64,000 bases of DNA from Anolis sagrei (taxonomy: Eukaryota; Chordata; Lepidosauria; Squamata; Anolidae), in assembly GCF_037176765.1 (NCBI RefSeq), contig NC_090024.1, positions 196,412,278 to 196,476,277 on the forward strand, read 5' to 3'. The translations under genes and the position numbers were made by a program. Below the pieces are notes generated by a model, which worked only from the letters and a program-made list of their open reading frames with translations, had not been told where the DNA came from and searched no databases. Below, in pieces: positions 53,901-61,146 of this stretch. Position 1 is the first letter of the stretch, and the number at the start of each line of letters is the position of its first letter.

Positions 53901-56054
53901 TTCTGACCACCAGGGGAGCTGTCGCTTTCATCGTCCATCTCTAACACTGATGAAGTACTTCCACATTCCCCGTATGCTTTTTGCTGGAGTGCTTTGCTGG
54001 AGTCTTTTTTATGGCCTTGTAAATTTTGTTAAATTAGCCTCTCCACACATAGGTGGTACCTAAATTTCCTACTTGACAGATGCAACTGTCTTTCGGGTTG
54101 CAAAGGTCAACAACAAGTTACACAATTGGTCGGAAGCTCACTCCGACCCGGGCTGGCTTTGAACTCATGACCTTGTGGTCAGAAGTGATCTTAATGCAGC
54201 TGACACTCAGACAGTTGCATCACAGCCTTCAGATCTTGATCCTCATAGAGTGACTGTCAACTGACAATTGAAATATTTTCAAGAATGCCTTTATAGGCAG
54301 TGATCAAAGTTTTCTAGTGGTGTTGTGATATCAAAATGTAGTGAATGGCTTGTAAGTGTCACACCCTTCACAGATATTTTTACTGTTTTCTTTGTTGAGC
54401 CTCAGTTGTCCTTTTATTTAGAATGGGCGTAGTTCCTTTTTGTACAGCTTTCTGTGGGAGGGAACCATAATTAGATTCTGTCCCTTTTAAGGACACCCCC
54501 TCCACAAGTCAGAATTTGCAGTCCTCTTCAGCCATTCCTTTGCAGTTTGTCATTCAGATAGTGACAGGGAGCCTCGAGGCTGTAATATCTTCCATGTCAA
54601 AGGTTGAGGAAACTAAGTTTAAAACTTGGGGAAACAAGTTTGAGGTATTGAGGAACCCAGTCTACAGTTTGAAGAAGAAAAGAGACTTAAACAGGAGATG
54701 TTGATAGAAGTAAAATCTGCACAAAGGACACAGAAAAGAGGCTAGAAAGAGGATCCCTTTCGAAGAAATCAAGAGAAACCCAGTTAAGTTCTAAGCTTCC
54801 ATCTGTTCCATCAAGTAATTGTTTGTTGGTCTGACCCTGGGAGGAGTTAAGAGTGCTGGTCTTCAATACAATTAACTTCCTTTTTGCTTACTGTTACACC
54901 TTTTGTTTCCAACTCTGTTCTTGCCGAGAATAGGGCACCTGAGGAGAATTAGTTCGGGGAACAGAACAATAATTGTTGCAAGTAGTGTACATGCGTTCCC
55001 ATCAGCCATGACACCAGTTTCATGATTTTGCTTGTAAGTACTTACATTATCCACAAGCAACCTTTGTAGGAGAGACACACATGAGGCTAGAGCAAGGAAA
55101 CAAACATAATAAAGATTCTTTTTTAAAAAAACAAAAAATGATCCATAATGTTTAGGTTCAACCTTTTCTAAGTTATGGTAATAGGGATCTTAAAGTCAAC
55201 ATACATCTTCGATTTTTTCTGAGGACCGTTTGCTTGTGTAAGTTTGAGTTAAATTCCCTGTGCTTGTATCCAGCCCAACTTATTGTCATGGCCAAAAAGT
55301 TCAAGTTCACAATTCAAGGTGGGCTAGTGTACCGGTTTAGATTGGAAAAAGAGCCGCTTCTACTTTGAGGTTTATTACTAGTAAGTAGACAGATGATTGC
55401 AAAAGCTGAAGTATATTCTTATTTGGGAAGAGAAAGAAATGCTGCTATTTTCCATCATTAGGAAATACGCCACCTTGAAAGGAAACATATCAGTAGAAGA
55501 GTTCACACCATCAAAGCAATATTGTCCAAATAACTTTTTATGGAACCTGTATTCCTAATACTTATGATAATTAAACACAGCTTTCCAAGATATATCAATA
55601 TGTATATGCAAATACAGATATTCTAAAATCTGAAATCCAAACCACTTCTGACCTCAAGCATTTCAAAGATTTCTGTCCTAATGTATTCATTCTTCTTTGC
55701 TTCTATCCTGCAGTTACTAACAGTAACTAGATTACTTCTGATTCCCTGGATTGTGTAATTGGATTTTCCTGTCAGAATCAGCAGCCTTTGCCCTTCTTTT
55801 TAGTATGACTGCTGTCCTTACATTTCTTTCAAAATATTGGTGTATTGTTTAATGGAAATCACGTGTGTTTCCTCTTTTTTTTCTGACAGGGAGAACCAAA
55901 CACAAATTGCTTTGAAATTCCATTTAGTAAACTGTATTTATATTCAATTTAAAATGTGTGCCTTTTCCACAGGAAAGGGGGCTCTCAACCTGGTACACCT
56001 GACCCAAGTAAAAATATGGAAATGCAGGGGAAAGGAGGTCCATCAAGATCCTGA
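32923..56054 (+). CDS. CD46-like: CD46 (MCP)-like membrane complement regulator, complete
   Basis: Thirteen coding exons join: 32923-32992, 34585-34773, 36961-37051, 41739-41827, 42218-42418, 43507-43689, 44425-44532, 45669-45737, 49120-49164, 50216-50245, 51448-51517, 51628-51648, 55973-56054. The sum is 1248 nt, coding 415 residues plus stop, with all phases consistent. Domain order is signal peptide (1-23), CCP1 (24-86), CCP2 split over two exons (87-146), CCP3 (147-213), CCP4 (214-274), stalk (275-358), transmembrane (359-381) and tail (382-415). This is the mammalian CD46 layout, including the split second CCP. CCP2-CCP3 also recall CR1 (the RIPC linker). The family binds C3b/C4b as a factor I cofactor on host cells. 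It could instead be a lizard-specific RCA paralogue. It lies 19.6 kb after the CD55-like gene, same strand, as in the vertebrate RCA cluster. Confidence 0.85.
33042..33243. mobile_element. hAT-like MITE
   Basis: GCATCCACACTGGAGAAGTC on the left and CAAACTGCATCATTCCGTGT on the right frame the CATCCTGGGAGG core with a GGA-repeat expansion. Same family as 13985-14205. It starts 49 bp after the signal exon. Confidence 0.55.
33575..33812 (-). mobile_element. L2 LINE fragment
   Basis: Antisense sequence ACACAGCTGGCGCACAAG, CTTTAGGGGGAGTGTGGCCC and GTCTGTTTTGTCTGGATT matches positions 62660-62880 of the larger L2 copy in the window. It covers part of the post-RT region only. Confidence 0.7.
33812..34182. 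repeat. ~128-bp minisatellite, three units
   Basis: Units start at 33812, 33937 and 34066 with AGTCCATGTAGTA and end with GCAGTCTCCAAGTTA. Each contains the hyphenated palindrome CCATGTAGTA-AG-TACTACATGG or a decayed form. The array runs into a diverged DNA-transposon-like tail (GTTCTTAAGTTGAATTTGTT). Confidence 0.8.
34585..34773 (+). CDS. CD46-like: CD46-like exon 2: CCP1
   Basis: A 189-nt exon, phase 1 to 1, acceptor TTTATCTGCAG and donor GTGAGT. Four cysteines: GDCPAPA, LRYDC, IIRC and SLCEG, with [16 protein letters not shown] before the second half and Trp (KWSS) before the last Cys. The wording resembles CR1 SCR1 and CD55 SCR2. Confidence 0.85.
35130..35230 (-). mobile_element. LINE 3' end fragment
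   Basis: AATAATAATAATAATAAATT then ATGCCTCTCCTAACAGCTTG is an antisense L2-like tail with its AAT repeat. Confidence 0.4.
35890..36850 (-). mobile_element. Probable L2-type LINE, 5' coding or UTR region
   Basis: Antisense reading has Pro/Trp-rich blocks ([40 protein letters not shown]), then a stretch with GGTGGGACACAGAACCTAAT. It resembles the region before or around the L2 endonuclease domain and is heavily broken. No host exon is seen here. Confidence 0.35.
36961..37051 (+). CDS. CD46-like: CD46-like exon 3: first half of CCP2
   Basis: A 91-nt exon (phase 1 to 2), acceptor ATTCTTCTAG and donor GTGAGT. It reads [20 protein letters not shown] and ends TFYCDFG, the first two cysteines of a CCP. 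Splitting of the second CCP at the Gly codon is the CD46/CR1 exon pattern. Confidence 0.85.
37140..39058 (+). mobile_element. DIRS-like retrotransposon fossil
   Basis: Fragments resemble a DIRS element: a gag-like part near 37600-37930 with [12 protein letters not shown]-like sequence near 38340-38500 ([11 protein letters not shown]) and an RNase H-like part near 38850-39055 ([12 protein letters not shown]). It is heavily broken and lacks recognisable ends. It lies in the intron that splits CCP2. It is an old fossil with no expected activity. Confidence 0.6.
39058..39600 (-). mobile_element. CR1 LINE fragment
   Basis: The minus strand reads [20 protein letters not shown] and [20 protein letters not shown], then [19 protein letters not shown]. 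This is a CR1 ORF2 end, more diverged than the copies at 9104 and 31914. It abuts the DIRS fossil. Confidence 0.8.
39600..40330 (+). mobile_element. L1 3' end, interrupted by a Penelope-like fragment
   Basis: The + strand reads [18 protein letters not shown], the ORF2 C-terminal Cys/His region, then continues after an insertion (about 39786-39962) to a TTGAAAATAAAAAAACC-type poly(A) tail near 40330. The insertion carries GCCGAAGGCTTTCATGGCCG and CTAGAAGCATTCTCTCCTGA, as at 7368. It is diverged and 5'-truncated, unlike the intact L1. Confidence 0.6.
40580..40790 (-). mobile_element. L2 LINE 3' end
   Basis: ACTTTATTTGTACCCCGCTA and GGGACTTGGTGCAGCTTACA match the antisense 3' end of the L2 copy at 61803. 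Confidence 0.65.
40958..41312. mobile_element. hAT MITE joined to a SINE head fragment
   Basis: GGGGTCCTCAAACTTTTTAG at the left and CTTAGTTTGAGGACACCTGG at about 41284 are the inverted ends of the family seen at 44063-44364. The right end runs into an antisense SINE head (TTTAACCCATTGCGCCATCA). Confidence 0.7.
41739..41827 (+). CDS. CD46-like: CD46-like exon 4: second half of CCP2
   Basis: An 89-nt exon (phase 2 to 1), acceptor TTCTCTCCTTAG and donor GTAAGA. It reads [20 protein letters not shown] then WQRSAPYCE, giving the last two cysteines and the Trp of CCP2. The intron separating the two halves is 4.7 kb and full of transposons. Confidence 0.85.
42218..42418 (+). CDS. CD46-like: CD46-like exon 5: CCP3
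   Basis: A 201-nt exon, phase 1 to 1, acceptor CTTCCACAG and donor GTGATG (a weak +4 to +6 match). It reads [30 protein letters not shown] and [10 protein letters not shown]. The RIPC linker and insertion-lengthened loop before the final Trp match CR1 SCR3 and CD46 SCR3, a C3b/C4b contact domain in mammals. Confidence 0.85.
42520..42795 (-). mobile_element. tRNA-derived SINE, full length
   Basis: The reverse orientation starts with poly(T), then TGTCAGGAGCAACTTGAGAA, and ends at the head with CCACTGCGCCACCGGGGGCTCC. The B box complement GGATTCGAACC is intact. Confidence 0.85.
43072..43240 (+). mobile_element. tRNA-derived SINE (GTGGTGTAGTGG family), diverged
   Basis: GCGGTATAGTGATTTGAATG, then GGCTCCAAATCCCCACG and GTGAATGATCTTGGGC follow the family at 27778-27995. 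Confidence 0.55.
43507..43689 (+). CDS. CD46-like: CD46-like exon 6: CCP4
   Basis: A 183-nt exon, phase 1 to 1, acceptor CCCTTTCCAG and donor GTAGGT. It reads [34 protein letters not shown] and [12 protein letters not shown], a canonical CCP with all four cysteines and the Trp. It is the last CCP before the stalk. Confidence 0.88.
43800..43835. repeat. Poly(A)/poly(G) homopolymer runs
   Basis: A run of about 20 A is followed by a G run in the intron. A second G run is at 43918-43927. These may be poorly assembled. Confidence 0.7.
44063..44364. mobile_element. hAT MITE with exact 8-bp target duplication
   Basis: It starts CAAGGGTCCTCAAACTTTTT and ends CTTAGTTTGAGGACCCATG. CTCTAATC occurs exactly at 44055-44062 and 44365-44372. 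It contains a (GTT)n run. It ends 60 bp before the poly-glycine exon. Confidence 0.85.
44425..44532 (+). CDS. CD46-like: CD46-like exon 7: stalk exon with 23 consecutive glycines
   Basis: A 108-nt exon, phase 1 to 1, with a long pyrimidine tract, acceptor CTAG and donor GTGAGT. It encodes GI F, seven Thr, Ala, then 23 Gly (GGT, GGC and GGA codons at 44457-44525) and DI. Position after CCP4 and phase match the Ser/Thr/Pro stalk exons of CD46, but glycine replaces the usual O-glycosylated residues except for the short Thr run. The GGT/GGC/GGA run is a coding microsatellite and is likely to vary in length. Confidence 0.7.
44540..45150 (+). mobile_element. Two L2-like LINE 3' ends
   Basis: About 44560-44735 ends GTAAATAAATATAATGATGA. 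About 45000-45150 contains TTGTGAATTGCCCTGTTTCC and GGAGAGAAATAAATAAAGTT before (ATT)n. Both are sense-strand tails. Confidence 0.5.
45669..45737 (+). CDS. CD46-like: CD46-like exon 8: Thr/Pro stalk
   Basis: A 69-nt exon, phase 1 to 1, acceptor TTACACAG and donor GTAAAC. It reads [20 protein letters not shown] then NEA, rich in Thr and Pro and likely O-glycosylated, as in the STP region of CD46. Confidence 0.75.
45890..46020 (-). mobile_element. LINE 3' end fragment
   Basis: GATTTGTTACCCACCTCTCC then ACATACACTAAACATGAGAC is an antisense L2-like 3' UTR. It is diverged. Confidence 0.4.
46560..46816 (-). mobile_element. tRNA-derived SINE, full length
   Basis: The reverse orientation starts TTTTTTCATGTCAGGAGTGA and ends at the head with CATTGCGTCACGAGGGCTCC. 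The B box complement is partly decayed (GGATTCAAACC). Confidence 0.8.
47396..48060. mobile_element. Mariner/Tc1-type non-autonomous DNA transposon
   Basis: Ends CAGTGATACCTTGCACTAAA and the complement of TAAGTAGAGGTTCCACTG form inverted repeats flanked by TA-like sites. The interior repeats CTCTTAACTCAAAGC-like words near both ends. It has no transposase frame. Confidence 0.6.
48061..49119. other. Intron of the CD46-like gene, no feature recognised
   Basis: About 1 kb before exon 9 without an identified repeat or exon. An open frame at 48238-48594 on the minus strand lies in low-complexity T/G-rich DNA and shows no homology. Confidence 0.45.
49120..49164 (+). CDS. CD46-like: CD46-like exon 9: short stalk exon
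   Basis: A 45-nt exon, phase 1 to 1, acceptor TTTTTCTTATAG and donor GTAAAG. It encodes [15 protein letters not shown], Ser/Thr/Pro-rich. Short phase-1 cassettes like this are often alternatively spliced in CD46. Confidence 0.7.
49227..49510 (+). mobile_element. tRNA-derived SINE (GAAAACATGCAAATG family)
   Basis: The head GGAGCCCCTGGTGGCGCAGT and box B CAGTTCAAATCTG are followed by the family body and truncated near AGATGAGCACCAACCC. Confidence 0.8.
49780..49985 (+). mobile_element. LINE 3' end
   Basis: TAAAGCCACCTTGAGTCCCC then GGGGATAAATATGGTAAATA is the same 3' UTR type as at 61147-61480. Confidence 0.55.
50216..50245 (+). CDS. CD46-like: CD46-like exon 10: 30-nt stalk exon
   Basis: Phase 1 to 1, with a long T/C tract, acceptor TTTAG and donor GTAAGT. 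It encodes [10 protein letters not shown], linking the stalk to the membrane segment. Its small size makes the call depend on splice sites and phase. Confidence 0.6.
50954..51298. mobile_element. hAT MITE with exact 8-bp target duplication
   Basis: Ends CAGTGGTTCCCAACCT and GGTGGGAACCACTG are inverted. CCTTAAAC occurs exactly at 50946-50953 and 51299-51306. At 345 bp with no coding capacity, it sits 150 bp before the transmembrane exon. Confidence 0.9.
51448..51517 (+). CDS. CD46-like: CD46-like exon 11: transmembrane segment
   Basis: A 70-nt exon (phase 1 to 2), acceptor TTTTCCTTTCCCAG and donor GTGAGT. It encodes [18 protein letters not shown] followed by the basic stop-transfer KRSRG. This makes the product a type I membrane protein rather than GPI-linked. 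Confidence 0.85.
51628..51648 (+). CDS. CD46-like: CD46-like exon 12: 21-nt cytoplasmic micro-exon
   Basis: A tiny exon (phase 2 to 2) between TTCTGTTCTGTAACCAG and GTAAGT. It encodes RHSVNQ plus junction codons. Support is the fit of both splice sites and the frame. It can be skipped without changing frame. Confidence 0.5.
51680..51692 (+). repeat. LINE target-site duplication, left copy
   Basis: AATCACTTTGGTC here recurs exactly at 53186-53198 and bounds the LINE insertion. Confidence 0.9.
51693..53185 (+). mobile_element. Jockey/CR1-group LINE, 5'-truncated, recent
   Basis: An RT frame stays open from the 5' truncation to the stop at 53042-53044. It includes [20 protein letters not shown] (RT motif A), [20 protein letters not shown] (motif B), [10 protein letters not shown] (YADD, motif C), [10 protein letters not shown], and a C-terminus with [19 protein letters not shown] and [15 protein letters not shown]. 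The 3' UTR ends with (ATAA)n. A 13-bp exact target duplication frames it. The apparent ATG at 51653 lies in host DNA, so the copy is dead on arrival. The exact clade within the jockey superfamily is uncertain. Confidence 0.88.
53505..53715. mobile_element. hAT-like MITE
   Basis: ACCTACACTATAGAATTAGT on the left and CTTTAATTCCACAGTGCAGT on the right are inverted ends. The inside has GGAATCCTGGGAGTTGAAGT. Same family as 13985-14205. Confidence 0.7.
53756..54240 (-). mobile_element. L2-like LINE or composite repeat, 3' part
   Basis: TTTATTTATTTACAGTATTT, CCCTTCTCACCCCGCAGGGG and GCTTTGAACTCATGACCTTG is an antisense LINE-type 3' region with a tRNA-like block near 54150-54230. Confidence 0.45.
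54241..55889. other. Last intron of the CD46-like gene
   Basis: About 1.65 kb of apparently unique, AT-rich intron without a recognised repeat or exon. The short open frames here have no homology. Confidence 0.5.
55890..55972 (+). other. Possible alternative 5' extension of the last CD46-like exon
   Basis: A good acceptor (CTCTTTTTTTTCTGACAG at 55872-55889) lies 83 bp before the chosen one. Used with the same upstream phase it reads [15 protein letters not shown] and stays open to a TAG at 56086-56088 in a different frame from the main tail. This is a candidate alternative tail only. Confidence 0.3.
55973..56054 (+). CDS. CD46-like: CD46-like exon 13: cytoplasmic tail and stop
   Basis: Acceptor CCTTTTCCACAG, then (after the junction Arg) [26 protein letters not shown] and TGA at 56052-56054. 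The tail is short and polar with Ser/Pro sites. It lacks obvious similarity to the mammalian CYT1 or CYT2 tails, so the exon rests on splice site and frame closure. Confidence 0.65.
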
Positions 56055-56835
56055 TCTTCTTGCACTGACTTTCTGCAGTGAATGCTAGTAGCCTTTCGGT
56101 TACCTATTACTTCCCAGTTTTCATGAGAATTGGAAATGGGAACAGAGTGAAGAAATATAGCCATAGTTTTCGTTACTGAAATTGACTGTCCAGATCGAGG
56201 CATCTGGAGCATGAAGAAATTTTGCACATCAGAAAACACCTGTTTATTTGCACTTGTTTCTTCTGTATAGCACTTTTATTCTCTCTACCCAGAAAGTGAT
56301 GCTTTTATTTATCTTAAAAAGTATATGGCCATTTTGTAATATGACACACTGAAGATTATTTAATAGACCACATGTTTCTTTCCTCGGGGTTTGTTTCCTA
56401 TTTATCTCTTGAAGGGATGAAAGCATAGCTGTTAAAGTCCATTGTACTTGTGATCTCCTCAGGATTTCTTACATAAAAACATCCAAAAGTAACACGTGCC
56501 TAATCTAAATTTTTCTGTGTTTGTGTGTATTTTAATAAGTAACAACAATGTTTATACTTAACCAAAAAAATCAAGAGCACTTCTAGGACACAAATAATTC
56601 AGTGAAAATGATGTAAGAAATTATGCCACTGGAATTGGTGTGTCTCAAAAGCACTGTTCTTTTTACAATATGGAGGACAAGCTTGTCATACCTTTGTGAG
56701 CTTTTGTGTGTTTTTGAGGAATGTTGTATTTGTAAACTGCTTACAGGGTTGTATACATATCCTTACTTTGTTAATTGAATAAAACATAACTTTGATCAAT
56801 ATTAAACCTATGTTAAATAAAAGACTGCAAGTTTC
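56055..56835 (+). terminator. CD46-like 3' UTR and polyadenylation signals
   Basis: Non-repetitive AT-rich sequence follows the stop. AATAAA occurs at 56778-56783 and 56816-56821, so cleavage probably lies at about 56800-56840. A SINE begins at 56888. Confidence 0.6.
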
Positions 56836-56887
56836 ACATGTGGTATTTCTGCTGAAGATGTCTGATTATTGTTATGCATCAATATAC

Positions 56888-57157
56888 AAGGAGCCCCCGG
56901 TGGCACAGTGGGTTAAACCCCTGTGCCAGCAGGACTGCAGACCGACAGGTCGCAGGTTCGAATCCGGGGAGAGGCGGATGAGCTCCCTCTATCAGCTCCA
57001 GCTCCTCATGCGGGGACATGAGAGAAGCCTCCCACAAGGATGATAAAAACATCAAATCATCCAGGCGTTCCCTGGGCAACGTCCTTGCAGACGGCCAGTT
57101 CTCTCACACCAGGAGTGACTTGCAGTTTCTCAAGTCGTTCCTGACACGACAAAAAAA
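56888..57157 (+). mobile_element. tRNA-derived SINE, full length and little diverged
   Basis: Head AGGAGCCCCCGGTGGCACAG, B box GCAGGTTCGAATCCGGG, body GAGCTCCCTCTATCAGCTCC and end CGTTCCTGACACGACAAAAA. This is the best-preserved SINE of this family in the window. Confidence 0.9.
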
Positions 57158-57309
57158 ATCAATGTACAAAACAGTAAAAATAGACATTTGTCAGCAAACA
57201 GTTGGTGTAGCTTTTTCTTTCCATTCGGGGCATTTCAGACAACCATTGCTCTTAAGCAAAAACCCTGAGACAGCAGGTGGACATAACCCTGCTAGGTAAC
57301 TGTTATGTT

Positions 57310-58015
57310 ATTTTGTTGTTCATTTGTTCAGTCACTTCCGACTCTTCATGATCTCATGGACCATCCCACGCTAGAGCACCCTGTCAGCCATCACCTTCCC
57401 CAGGTCCTTCAGAGTCAAGCCAGTCACTTCAAGGATACCATCCATCCATCTTGCCCTTGGTCAGCCCCTCTTCCTTTTTCCTTATTTTCCCCAGCATCAT
57501 TGTCTTCTCTAAGCTTTCCTTTCTTCTCATGATGTGGCCAAAGTACTTCATCTTTGCCTCTACTATCTTTCCCTCCAATGAGCAGTCAGGCTTTATTTCC
57601 TGAATTATGGACTGGTTGGATCTTCTCAAGGTCCAAGGCACTCTCAGAACTTTCTGCCAATACCACAGTTCACAAGCATCTATCTTCCTTTGCTCAGCCT
57701 TCCTTATGGTCCAGCTCTCACATCTGTAGGTAACTACAGGGAATACCATTGCTTTGACTATGCGGATCTTCGTTGCAAGTGTGATGGCTCTACTTCTCAC
57801 TGTTTTATTGAGATTGGATATTGTTCTCCTCCCAAGAAGTAAGCATCTTCTGATTTCCTGGCTGCAGTCTGCGTCTGCAGTAATCTCTGCACCTAGAAAT
57901 ACAAAGTCTGTCATGGCCTCCATGTTTTCTCCCTCTATTTGCCAGTTATCAATCAAATCGGTTGCACAATCTTGGTTTTTTATGTTTAACTGCAACCCAG
58001 CTTCAAATTTTGGGC
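57310..58015 (-). mobile_element. RTE-BovB LINE, 3' part
   Basis: The minus strand reads FLGAEITADADCSQEIRRCL, WTIRKAEQRKIDACELWYWQ and RVPWTLRRSNQSIIQEIKP, the C-terminal end of BovB reverse transcriptase. A frame of 188 codons is open at 57429-57995. It is 5'-truncated. Confidence 0.85.
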
Positions 58016-58159
58016 CTTAGGAGAAGGAAAATGGACATTAGTGAAGCCAAAGAGTTAGTTAGAAAGTTCAGAGATCTATTAGGGAAGAATTGCTGGTTTA
58101 GTGATTATAAACAGATCCCAGGAAAAGGACTGTTTGAAGTAAAATAATTCTAGTCAGGA

Positions 58160-58760
58160 AGAAGTCTGCTAGTTTCCTGAGGGAGTTAAGAGTTGTTATT
58201 GGAAACCAAGTACTGAACTGTTTTAAAGTAACCAAATAAGCTTCATCTCATTCTTGCAACTGTTACGCTTAAGTGCCTGTGTTTTTGAAAACCACACAAA
58301 TATACATCTTTGTTCTTTGTTAACAAACAACTGTCTCAGTGTGCCTCTGTTTGAAGAAGTATCCATAGCAAATTAGGGAAACGGAGTTTCCAGATTGGTG
58401 GCAGCAACTACCTAGAAGAATTTCAATAATATCCACCTCAGTGTCCTGTGCCCTGAGTTCGAATTCAGTACTATCCTGCTACTTTCAATATGTTAGTCAA
58501 ACAAGAAAACTAAAAAACCCTTTTGACTTTGGTGGTAGCCTGATTCTATAGTAAAAACTCCTCAGAATATTACTATATTGGTGGCAGCATTTGAGTCTTC
58601 AACCTTTGATTAATTAATCAAATAATTCCCTCACATATATTGGTGGCAGCGGTCTGGAGGGCTGAATAAAGGGGCCCTCTGCAAGAAGATTTTTGGGTTC
58701 GCCTTGAGTGTGTGGATTTAAAAACACACAGGTCCTCCACATATATTGGTGGCATAGCAT
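58160..58760. mobile_element. Possible LTR-retroelement fossil with primer-site-like repeats
   Basis: The words ATTGGTGGCAGC at 58394, 58577 and 58639, and ATTGGTGGCA at 58744, look like primer-binding-site neighbourhoods next to LTR-like ends. Family and borders are uncertain, and it is broken. Treated as an old fossil. Confidence 0.25.
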
Positions 58761-58769
58761 TGGGATAAC

Positions 58770-58870
58770 ATCTGAATCCATATCTTCTGTATTGTCTTGC
58801 CATCTCTTAATCTCTTCAGCTTCTGTTAGGTCCCTGCCATTTTCGTTTTTGACCATGTTAAAGCTGGAAG
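58770..58870 (-). mobile_element. BovB-like LINE scrap
   Basis: The minus strand reads KNENGRDLTEAEEIKRWQDN, a known BovB RT-linker phrase. The scrap is about 100 bp. Confidence 0.55.
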
Positions 58871-58949
58871 GAGGAGTAACCAAATTACGTAAGACGAGTT
58901 CAGTTTTAATTAATTTTTGGGTAGGACTGAAACCTTAACCCTTCTGTAT

Positions 58950-59555
58950 CTCCTAAGTGAGACAACAATCAGGAATGTGTCCTGAAACTAAGCAGGAAGG
59001 CAAACAGATAACAAGCAATAACTTTGCCCCAAGGGTCTTTGCCCCAAAGTCCCAGCACAACTTTTAGTCCAATCTACTCATAGCACTGGGCAAGATAAAG
59101 TTTATTCCCAGTATCAATATTTTATAGAACCTTGTTAAGCAGAAAATTACAAACATGTGCATGAGCATACATGGTAATAATTATCTGAAGTCTATATAAC
59201 CAGTACAGAATGCAGTGAGAGCTTGTTTGTTATTTAGGAGAGTCCGATACTGTATGTAATCAAAACATTTCTAGCATAGCATAAATGACAGAACTCAGCA
59301 AACAATGCAGGTTGTGTGGAAATGTCAGCTATTCTCAAAATGAGTGGATCAGGCCCCTAAAACCGGCAAATCTTTCTTTCTTATTTTGTAGCAACAATGT
59401 CATTGTAGCCAACATGACATTTGTGACAATCAACACCTGTTTGCTGCTGTACCACAAATTCAGAGCTTCCTTTCCCAAGGTAATGAACCAGATCCTTTGT
59501 TCAAACAACACAGTGCAAAACAGTGCATTCACACAAGAAACCTTGTGGCAGATCA
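58950..59555. other. Intergenic sequence, no feature recognised
   Basis: About 600 bp without recognised repeat or exon. The overlapping open frames at 59285-59560 show no homology. Confidence 0.45.
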
Positions 59556-59556
59556 C

Positions 59557-60560
59557 ATAGAATCATAGAGTCGGAAGATACCACAAGGGCCATCCTGTTC
59601 AACCTTCTGCCATTCAGGGACACAGAATCAAAGCACTCCCAACAGATTGCTATCCAGCCTCTATTTAAAAACCTCCAAAGATGTAGCCTCTGCCACACTC
59701 CAAGGCAGTGAGTCCCACTATTGAACAGCTCTTATGGCCAGCCAAATTTTCATAATGTTCAGATGGAATTCTTTTTCCTGCAATTTGAATCCATTGTTCT
59801 GTGTCCTAGTCTTCAGAGCAGCAGAAAACAAATTTGCACCCTTGTCAATGTGACATCCTTCCAAATATTTAAACATAGTTATCATGTCCCTGCTCAGCCT
59901 TCTTTTCTCCAAGCTAAACATTTCTTGCTCCCTAAGCCATTCCTCATAGGGCTTGGATTCCAAACTTTTGATCATTTTGGCCACCCTTCTATGGACACAT
60001 TCCAGCTTGTCAATATCCTTCTTGAATAATGGTGCCCAGAACAGGACATAGTATTCCAGGTGAGGTCTGACCAAAGCGGAATAGAAGGACACCATGACTT
60101 CTCTCAATCTTGACACTATATTCCTATTGATGCAGCCTAAAATGGCATTGGTTTTTTAGTTGCCACATCATACTGTCAATTTATGTTCAGCTTTGGTCAA
60201 CTACGATTCCTAGATCCCTTTCACATATATTGTTTTCAAGCCATGTGTTCCCTGTTCTATATTTGTGCAGTTCATTTTTATTGCCAAAGTGCATCATTTT
60301 ATATTGTTGAAATTAATTTTATTAGTTTTGGCCCAGCTCTTTAATCTGTTACAGTTATTCAGATCCTGTCCTCTGCAGTATTAACTACCCTTCCCAATAT
60401 GGTGTCATCTGCAAATTTGATAAACGTTTCTTCTAGCTCATCATCCAAGTCACTGATAAAGATGTTGAATAACACTGGGCCCATGACAGAACCCTGTGGC
60501 ACTCCGCTGGTCACTTCTCTCCAGGTTGAAGAGGAGCCTTTGCTTACTATCATACTTCAA
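59557..60560 (-). mobile_element. CR1 LINE with part of the RT domain
   Basis: The minus strand reads [20 protein letters not shown] (motif B), [11 protein letters not shown] (FADD, motif C), REVMVSFYSALVRPHLEY and YEEWLREQEMFSLEKRRL. It ends with the CR1 terminus ATAGAATCATAGAGTCGG at 59557. It is broken by frame changes and a small internal loss. Confidence 0.85.
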
Positions 60561-61146
60561 AACTAGACAGAAAATCTCATCTTCTGCTCCAAAGCTGAAC
60601 TGAAGTATAGTCTGGAGGTTTTTAAAGTAGGGTTGTCAAAGTCAAGATCAGAAGATGACTCCTCTACTTTTCATAGTTGGGAAGATGAGGGAATCTCAGC
60701 AATGCAGCCATGCTGAATTTCATCTGGTGACTATTAGCCTTCCCAACCTAGCTTTGTACAAGAGAGAAGAAAGGCAGAGACGGCAGGATTGGCCACAATG
60801 ATCAGCAATTAATGTAACAGTTAACACATTTGGATTGATTGAAACATGCCAGATTTTGTCCCTGTTCTTTCCAGTTTTATATTGCTTAAAATAATCTGAT
60901 TTAGGGAGCAGGTATAAAAACTCTTTGATTGCACCAAGAGGTGGCAGAATATATTCTGGGATACTGTATATAAGAAGCTAGCCATCCCCTGCCACACATT
61001 GCTGTGGTCCAGTCTGGTAATCTGGAAAATAAAGTAATGAGAAAGTGTTGGTTTCTAATATATGTAATTTGTTTATACTTGTGGGTAAACAGTATTTCTT
61101 GCTGTTTTCTTGTCATTGTTGATGTAGAGCAGGGGTCCTCAAACTA

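Noticed and set aside
56888-56970. tRNA gene
   Set aside because: The A and B boxes belong to the head of a dispersed SINE, with no cloverleaf and a full SINE body.
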